Program-made: the position numbers and the translations under genes
Part shown: positions 59,042 to 64,000 of the stretch, piece after piece
Position numbering within the stretch: position 1 is the stretch's first letter
Layout of the letters: each line of letters opens with the position of its first letter
The notes under the pieces: generated by a model
The model's database searches: none
What the model saw: only the letters and a program-made list of their open reading frames with translations
Told to the model about the DNA's origin: nothing
NCBI GenBank assembly: GCA_014381825.1
Contig: JACNKX010000119.1
Span: forward strand, 1-64,000
From: Planctomycetota bacterium
GTDB lineage: Bacteria; Planctomycetota; Planctomycetia; Pirellulales; Pirellulaceae
Length of the DNA stretch: 64,000 nt
Direction: 5' to 3'

Positions 59042-60502
59042 ATGAGTTGTCGCGTGCGTTTAGCTTGTTTTGCCGCTGCTTGTTTTCTGTCTAGTCTGGT
59101 TACGTCCGTACATGCCGATGTGAAGCTTGCTTCCATCTTTGGCGACTCGATGGTGTTGCAGCGTGACCTGCCCGTGCCTGTCTGGGGTTGGGCCGAATCC
59201 GGAGAAGATGTCAGCGTTACCTTGGGCGATCAAACGAAGAAAGCGAAAGCGGATCAGGCTGGACGCTGGCAAGTCAAGTTGGACGCATTGAAGGCCAATG
59301 CCAAAGGACAGACGCTCAGCGTCGCTGGCCGCAACACGATTGAACTCAAGGATGTTCTCGTCGGCGAAGTTTGGATCTGCTCGGGACAATCGAACATGGA
59401 ATGGAGACTAAGTAACTCGCTGAATCCGAAGGAGGAGGTTGCCGCCGCTGATCATCCGTTAGTCCGACTGTTCGACGTTCCCGGCCATACAACTTCTCCC
59501 GTCGCGAAGGACGAGTGTCCCGGCAACTGGCAAGTCTGCCAACCGAGTTCGGCAGGCGGGTTCTCTGCCGTTGGTTATTTTTTTGGCCGACGTCTGCAAC
59601 AGGAGTTGAACGTGCCAATCGGTTTGATTGGATCGAATTGGGGTGGCACTCGCATTGAACCCTGGACGTCACCCGCCGGATTTCACAGCGTGCCGGAACT
59701 AAAAGCGATCGCAGATCAGGTCAACGCTTACAACGAGAAGACCAAGGTCGGTGGCAGTTCACCGTCGGCGATCTTCAACGCCATGGTCCACCCGCTGGCC
59801 CCGTTCGCGATGCGTGGAGCAATCTGGTACCAAGGCGAATCAAACGGGAGCGAAGGCGAGTCCTACTATCACAAAACTCAGGCGCTCGTGAACGGTTGGC
59901 GTAAACTGTTTAATCCGGACTTAGCCTTTTACTGGGTTCAATTGGCTAACTTCCAAAAGCCAAACGATAGCGCGGAGGGCGGCGATGGCTGGGCGAAACT
60001 CCGCGAGGCGCAGCGCAAGGCACTCAACATGAAGCACACCGGCATGGCTGTGATCATCGACATCGGCGAGGCAGCGGATATCCACCCCCGCAACAAACAA
60101 GACGTCGGCTGGAGATTGGCACAATGGGCATTGCATCAAACTTATGGCAAGCAAGATCTCGTTCCTTGTGGTCCGCTGTACAAGAGCCACAAAGTCGATG
60201 GCAACTCGATTCGAGTTTCGTTCGACCATGTTGGCAGCGGCCTGATCGTTGGCGAGAAAGCCGGACTCGAGCCGACGAAGGCAGTCACCGATGGCAAACT
60301 GAATCGATTTGCCGTCGCCGGTGCTGACAAGAAATGGCATTGGGCGGAGGCCACGATTGACGGTGGCGATGTCATCGTCAAGTCAGGCGAAGTTACCGAG
60401 CCGGTGGCGGTTCGTTACGCCTACTCGATGAATCCAACCGGCGCGAATCTCTACAACCAAGAGGGAATCCCAGCCTCGCCGTTCCGTACGGACGATTGGT
60501 AA
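59042..60502 (+). CDS. Secreted sialate O-acetylesterase-family enzyme
   Basis: 486 residues from the ATG at 59042 with GGGAG six bases upstream; the frame to 58949 runs back into the repeat. A signal peptide (LACFAAACFLSSLVTSVHA) is present. The family signs are IFGDSMVLQRD at the start, ICSGQSNMEWRL with the nucleophile Ser, SAVGYFFGRRLQQ, IGSNWGGTRIEPWT and WYQGESNGSEG, and a late DIHPRNKQDVG with Asp and His. It removes acetyl groups from glycans. It follows the sulfatase and precedes the dual lactamase-fold gene by 63 bases, so the three may act on one sulfated, acetylated substrate. Confidence 0.94.
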   Translation: MSCRVRLACFAAACFLSSLVTSVHADVKLASIFGDSMVLQRDLPVPVWGWAESGEDVSVTLGDQTKKAKADQAGRWQVKLDALKANAKGQTLSVAGRNTIELKDVLVGEVWICSGQSNMEWRLSNSLNPKEEVAAADHPLVRLFDVPGHTTSPVAKDECPGNWQVCQPSSAGGFSAVGYFFGRRLQQELNVPIGLIGSNWGGTRIEPWTSPAGFHSVPELKAIADQVNAYNEKTKVGGSSPSAIFNAMVHPLAPFAMRGAIWYQGESNGSEGESYYHKTQALVNGWRKLFNPDLAFYWVQLANFQKPNDSAEGGDGWAKLREAQRKALNMKHTGMAVIIDIGEAADIHPRNKQDVGWRLAQWALHQTYGKQDLVPCGPLYKSHKVDGNSIRVSFDHVGSGLIVGEKAGLEPTKAVTDGKLNRFAVAGADKKWHWAEATIDGGDVIVKSGEVTEPVAVRYAYSMNPTGANLYNQEGIPASPFRTDDW

Positions 60503-60565
60503 GCGCCGTTCCGGCGATTCGTGGGCGCAGTACGTTCGTTGCCACCCTAACACCAAGGCCACTCC

Positions 60566-62476
60566 ATGTCTCGACGAACTCTATCCGCGCTGATGCTGGC
60601 GTTGCTCGTTTGTGCTCCGGCGATTGCCGACAAGCCATTCCCGGCTCATCGCATTGTCGATGATGTGTACTTCGTTGGCTCCGACGCGTTGGCGATCTAT
60701 CTGATCACAACGCCCGACGGTCATATCCTGATTAACAGCGGTTTCGACGAGACGGTGCCGTTGATTCAGGCGTCGGTTGAATCGCTCGGATTCAAAATGA
60801 CCGACGTGAAAGTATTACTCGACAGCCACGCACACGCGGACCATGTCGCCGGACATGCACGGCTGCAAACGCTGACCGGGGCCAAAGTGCATGTGATGCG
60901 AGGCGACCACGAGGTGATCGCGGCGGGAGGGCAAGGCCAGTATCTCTATACCGACAGCCGCTGGACACCTTGCCGCGTGGATCGAGTGTTGGACGATGGC
61001 GACGAGGTGAAGTTGGGTGGCAAGACGTTGATTGCACACCTAACACCCGGCCACACGCGCGGCTGCACGAGTTGGGCCTGGCAAGCGACGGATGGAGACA
61101 AGAAGCACAGCGTCGTCGTCATCGGAAGTCCCAACGTGAATCCGGGCTATCGCCTAGTGAGCAATCAGGCTTATCCGCGGATCGCCTATGATTTCGCCAA
61201 GACCTTCACGACGCTGAAGAAGCTGCCGTGCGACATCTTTCTCGGCGCACACGGAAACTACTACGGCATGCACGCGAAGTATGACCGCGTGAAGTCAACC
61301 GACACGAATCCGTTTATCGACCCGCAGGGCTATCGAGCTTACGTTGCGGAGAAGGAGCGGGCCTATCTAACAACTCTGACCGATCAACGTGCCGAGCAGG
61401 CAAGCGGCATCAATGCGGCGGTCGAGCCGTTCGTTGAGCGGACGGAATTGGCGGGCGCAGTCATGTTGGTCGCAGACAAGGACCAGATTCTCAGCCACTC
61501 GGCGGTGGGCTTTGCCGATATCGCCGAACAACATTCCATGCAGCCCGATTCCCTGTTCTGGATTGCGTCACAGTCCAAACCGATCACGGCCACGGCACTG
61601 ATGATGTTGGTAGACGAAGGCAAAGTAAATGTCGACGACGCCGTAGAAAAGTATCTGCCCGAGTTTCGCGGCCAGATGGTGGTGGCGGAGAAAGACGACG
61701 CGCATGTGTTGCTGAAGAAGCCGGCGCATCCGATCACAGTAAAGAACGTACTTTCGCATACCAGCGGCCTGCCGTTCCGCTCCGAGTTAGAACAACCGAC
61801 ACTCGATCGGCTGCCATTGGCCGATCGAGTCCGCAGCTATGCGATGACGCCGCTCGTCTTCGAGCCTGACACGAAGTACCAGTACAGCAACGCCGGAATA
61901 AACACCGCGGCCCGGATCATCGAAGTGGTCAGCGGCATGAGCTTCGAACAGTTCCTAGACGAGCGTTTGTTCAAGCCGTTAGGGATGAACGACACGACGT
62001 TTTGGCCCAGCGAAGCCCAGGCTGCGCGCATCGCCAAGTCATACAAGCCCGGTGCAAACAGCAGCGGTTTGAAAGAGACAACCATTGGACAGGTTCAGTA
62101 TCCACTGACCGCCCGCGTAAACCGTTACCCGATGCCAGCGGGCGGCCTCTTCTCATCGGCGACGAACATGGCAAGGTTTTATCGGATGCTCGCCAACGGC
62201 GGGCAACTCGACGGACGGCGTTATCTATCCGAGGCTGCCGTTCAGCAAATGACTAGTCGCCAGACGCCTGACAACTTGCCCAATGACTACGGCTTCGGCT
62301 TCTCGACCGGCGGCGACAGAATCGGACATGGCGGAGCTTACTCGACCAACTCGTACCTTGATAAGCAGCACGGGCTGATCATGATTTGGTTGGTTCAGCA
62401 CGCCGGATTTCCAGGAGAAGGCGGCAAGGCGCAAGATGCATTCCGGCAAGCAGCGTTAATGAGCTTTGCGAAGTGA
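60566..62476 (+). CDS. Fusion of B3-type metallo-beta-lactamase fold and class C serine beta-lactamase fold
   Basis: 636 residues with a signal peptide (LMLALLVCAPAIA). The N-terminal domain (about 25-275) has HAHADH with His88, His90, Asp92 and His93, plus His163 (TPGHTRG) and His229 (LGAHGNYYG). This is the full two-zinc ligand set of subclass B3. The C-terminal domain (about 285-636) has Ser335-Gln-Ser-Lys338, Tyr440-Ser-Asn442 and His588-Gly-Gly, the SxxK, YxN and KTG-like triad of class C enzymes and related esterases. Both active sites look intact. It could hydrolyse beta-lactams, lactones or esters outside the cytoplasm. Its neighbours argue for ester or lactone use, but resistance cannot be excluded. 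Confidence 0.93.
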   Translation: MSRRTLSALMLALLVCAPAIADKPFPAHRIVDDVYFVGSDALAIYLITTPDGHILINSGFDETVPLIQASVESLGFKMTDVKVLLDSHAHADHVAGHARLQTLTGAKVHVMRGDHEVIAAGGQGQYLYTDSRWTPCRVDRVLDDGDEVKLGGKTLIAHLTPGHTRGCTSWAWQATDGDKKHSVVVIGSPNVNPGYRLVSNQAYPRIAYDFAKTFTTLKKLPCDIFLGAHGNYYGMHAKYDRVKSTDTNPFIDPQGYRAYVAEKERAYLTTLTDQRAEQASGINAAVEPFVERTELAGAVMLVADKDQILSHSAVGFADIAEQHSMQPDSLFWIASQSKPITATALMMLVDEGKVNVDDAVEKYLPEFRGQMVVAEKDDAHVLLKKPAHPITVKNVLSHTSGLPFRSELEQPTLDRLPLADRVRSYAMTPLVFEPDTKYQYSNAGINTAARIIEVVSGMSFEQFLDERLFKPLGMNDTTFWPSEAQAARIAKSYKPGANSSGLKETTIGQVQYPLTARVNRYPMPAGGLFSSATNMARFYRMLANGGQLDGRRYLSEAAVQQMTSRQTPDNLPNDYGFGFSTGGDRIGHGGAYSTNSYLDKQHGLIMIWLVQHAGFPGEGGKAQDAFRQAALMSFAK

Positions 62477-62518
62477 CCGACCGAGAACGCGTTTCGAAAT
62501 AACTAGCGAGCTGTTTTG

Positions 62519-62597
62519 GTGAGCCGACGGCGCTAGCCGCGGGCCTCGAATCGAGCGATTGTCTAGCTGCGGCCCGCAGCTAGCGCCGTCGGCTCAC
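62519..62597. repeat. Palindromic element, family B copy 3 (27-base arms)
   Basis: Arms 62519-62545 and 62571-62597 are inverted copies with 26 of 27 matches, beginning GTGAGCCGACGGCGCTAGC. The loop is 25 bases. It is the best preserved family B copy and lies 42 bases past the lactamase fusion. Confidence 0.85.
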
Positions 62598-62716
62598 ATT
62601 TCAAAACACGTTCCATGGACGTGAGACTGTGACGGCACGAAGAACCGTTACGTCGAACGCAATACTTTACGTGCCGACTTGGTAGCTCGCGCCGGCCCTG
62701 ACGGGGTTTGAATATC

Positions 62717-62803
62717 GAATATCGAACAAGGAATGTCGAAGTCAGAAGGAAACCCAGAGAATCACTTCATCATTCGATATTCGAAATTCCTTGTTCGATA
62801 TTC
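62717..62803. repeat. Palindromic element, family C (24-base arms)
   Basis: Arms 62717-62740 and 62780-62803 match at 23 of 24 positions. They contain GAATATCGAACAAGGAAT and its inverse. The loop is 39 bases. The motif ATTCGATATTC recurs nearby. I recall similar sequences from other planctomycetes, which cannot be checked here. It fills the gap between family B copy 3 and the toxin gene; the rest of the 411-base gap shows no gene. Confidence 0.8.
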
Positions 62804-62887
62804 CTCAGCCGTGATATTACGACCGCGTTACGCAACAAAGTAAATTCGTGATTCAGGACCTGTGCATCAGGCCACCTCCCGACCGTT

Positions 62888-63259
62888 CTAGGGAGTGGTC
62901 TCGCTACTCGGCAGAGTTCGCATGCGAATTCTGTCGTCGGTGACGACAGAAAAATGTCCGGCCCAATCTGTACGGCTTTGCATCACGTCCAGCACGCGTT
63001 GAGTATTTGCGGCTGGATCGTCGGCCGACAAACGGAATAACACGATCCCGCACGTCGCGGGCAAGCGATACTTGGATGCCAACTCGCCAAAATCTTTGTC
63101 CTGTGTGACCACCAGCCGTTGTTCGGCCTCCGCACGCTGAAGAATCGAGGTGTCATCGACACCTCGCATCGACTCTTTCACGGACAGCACGTCGTAGCCG
63201 CGGTCGCGCAGGCCCTGGATCACGGTGTGTGTGATGTTCTCGTCGACGATGACTCGCAT
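62888..63259 (-). CDS. DUF5615 PIN-like toxin candidate
   Basis: 123 residues. The start MRVIVDENI is the DUF5615 head, with the acidic Asp and Glu of a PIN-like nuclease site. Then come GLRDRGYDVLSVKE, VVTQDKDFGELA and a C-terminal helical part. A GTG one codon earlier is possible. It follows the DUF433 gene by about ten bases in the same direction. This is the usual order of antitoxin first, toxin second in such modules. The toxin probably cuts RNA, but that is not shown for this family member. Confidence 0.85.
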   Translation of the reverse strand: MRVIVDENITHTVIQGLRDRGYDVLSVKESMRGVDDTSILQRAEAEQRLVVTQDKDFGELASKYRLPATCGIVLFRLSADDPAANTQRVLDVMQSRTDWAGHFSVVTDDRIRMRTLPSSETTP

Positions 63260-63269
63260 CACGAGTCGC

Positions 63270-63500
63270 CTAGCTCGTTGTCAAATAAATGCGTTCTGAC
63301 TTCAAGACCTCGCTGGCGTACGATAGGCATGCCTGAATGTCTTCCGCCGTCAGGTGGTCGTATTCGTGCAAGATTTGTTCGATGGTCCAGCCCCTCGCCA
63401 GCAGATCAATCACGAACTCGACAGCTATCCGAGTCCCCTTGATGACCGGCTTGCCGACGAGCACCTTGGGATCAATCACGACTCGATCTTGCCATTGCAT
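63270..63500 (-). CDS. DUF433 antitoxin candidate
   Basis: 76 residues from the ATG at 63500, with GGGAGAG upstream. The frame open to 63617 adds residues that do not fit the family. DUF433 motifs: WQDRVVIDPKVLVGKPVIKGTRIAVEFVIDLLARGWT, then LTAEDIQACLSYASEVL. DUF433 proteins are small winged/helix-turn-helix-like DNA binders that partner with DUF5615. It would repress the pair and neutralise the toxin downstream. The pair sits between palindromic repeats at 62717 and 63671. Confidence 0.88.
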   Translation of the reverse strand: MQWQDRVVIDPKVLVGKPVIKGTRIAVEFVIDLLARGWTIEQILHEYDHLTAEDIQACLSYASEVLKSERIYLTTS

Positions 63501-63670
63501 TGCTTCTCTCCCGCTCATCATTGAAGTCGATGTCACCCTCTCAGATTCCATTTTACTGCTTAAGCCCACCTTCGGTCTTCCTACCGTCAAAATAAATCTC
63601 CCTTTCGGCCTACGCATCGTCGTGGCCGAGCCAAGGGGAGCCAGGGGACATCTCGCCTTTCAGGTTGGTG

Positions 63671-63749
63671 GCCACGAGAAACACAAGAAGGCACGAAAAG
63701 TCTCGCGATGTTGCCGCACTATTTCGTGCCTTCTTGTGTTTTTCGTGGC
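63671..63749. repeat. Long palindromic element, family D (28-base arms)
   Basis: GCCACGAGAAACACAAGAAG... (63671-63698) and its inverse (63722-63749) match at 27 of 28 positions, with a 23-base loop. It lies upstream of the toxin-antitoxin pair. The rest of 63501-63849 shows no gene. Confidence 0.85.
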
Positions 63750-63849
63750 AAGAACACGTGTATCCTTGCAAGCAAATGTGACTAAATTCGCTTTGAGATT
63801 ACCCGGAGTTTCTACCTACACAGGTGTTCCGTTGTAGGGGCAATACCGA

Positions 63850-64000
63850 TCAATACGGGTTAACCGGAACTTCGAAACGGTCAAGTATTTGATGTGTTAT
63901 TCCAGTATCAAAGCCGTCATTCAGTGCCGCTTGCAAGATTGGCAGCGCATCGACATTCATCGAACGGTAGAGCGCTTGTGCCGCGACATCGCGTAAAGCA
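63850..64000 (-). CDS. C-terminal end of a gene cut by the window edge
   Basis: Fifty codons ending in TGA at 63850-63852. The visible 49 residues read helix-rich (for example DVAAQALYRSMNVDALPILQ and AALNDGFDTGITHQ) and could be HEAT-repeat-like. The N-terminal part lies beyond position 64000, so no family is assigned. Confidence 0.6.
   Translation of the reverse strand, partial: ALRDVAAQALYRSMNVDALPILQAALNDGFDTGITHQILDRFEVPVNPY

Overview
The window reads as a chromosomal piece of a planctomycete, most likely Pirellulaceae-like. This rests on recognised families, not on a database search. Typical markers are three secreted sulfatases, a DUF1549/DUF1553 and DUF1501 pair with Tat and CxxCH features, a DUF1559 prepilin-like gene with its own terminator, an SMP-30/esterase fusion, a ThuA-domain protein, a DUF3472/DUF5077 protein, WD40- and FHA-linked Ser/Thr kinases, and many gene starts without a strong Shine-Dalgarno. 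I saw no rRNA, tRNA, CRISPR array, integrase or transposase gene.

Layout. 0-5 kb: two Ser/Thr kinases (zinc finger-kinase-TM-WD40, and FHA-zinc ribbons-kinase). 5-11.4 kb: a LURP-one/scramblase-like protein, two unknowns, and a large PAS-rich hybrid histidine kinase with two receivers and an HPt domain. 11.4-15 kb: a sulfatase-esterase fusion divergent from a ThuA-like protein. 15-25.2 kb: eight minus-strand genes, mostly cell-envelope unknowns (TM/TPR protein, metzincin-type protease, secreted Ig/cadherin-like protein, possible alpha-toroid protein, coiled-coil lipoprotein, membrane protein), headed by an SPFH protein and its partner. 25.4-30.8 kb: HEAT lipoprotein, diadenylate cyclase-like protein, GNAT, membrane protein, DUF1559 pseudopilin, methyltransferase. 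31-43.5 kb: SMP-30/esterase fusion, sulfatase, Tex, DUF3472 protein, hydrolase-LamG protein, a DUF72 remnant, a deoxyhypusine synthase-like enzyme and a PQQ/EF-hand protein.

43.7-62.5 kb looks like a catabolic island. It holds an HpaI-type aldolase, two paralogous LLM flavin oxidoreductases flanking the DUF1549/DUF1553-DUF1501 pair, a cyclase-family hydrolase, an NRAMP-like transporter, two D-2-hydroxyacid dehydrogenases and a mandelate racemase-type dehydratase. Then come a sulfatase, a sialate O-acetylesterase-like enzyme, and a protein joining a B3-type metallo-beta-lactamase fold to a class C serine beta-lactamase fold. Together they could desulfate, deacetylate, dehydrate, cleave and reduce a sugar-acid-like compound, but the substrate is unknown. 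62.5-64 kb holds a DUF433/DUF5615 toxin-antitoxin-like pair between palindromic repeats, and the end of another gene.

The least explained material is intergenic. There are at least five types of palindromic element (eight copies or arrays here). One family folds on paper into a stem bearing two or three short hairpins (23167, 50448 and 53225). Several sit directly against gene starts or stops, and one overlaps a mis-called start codon.
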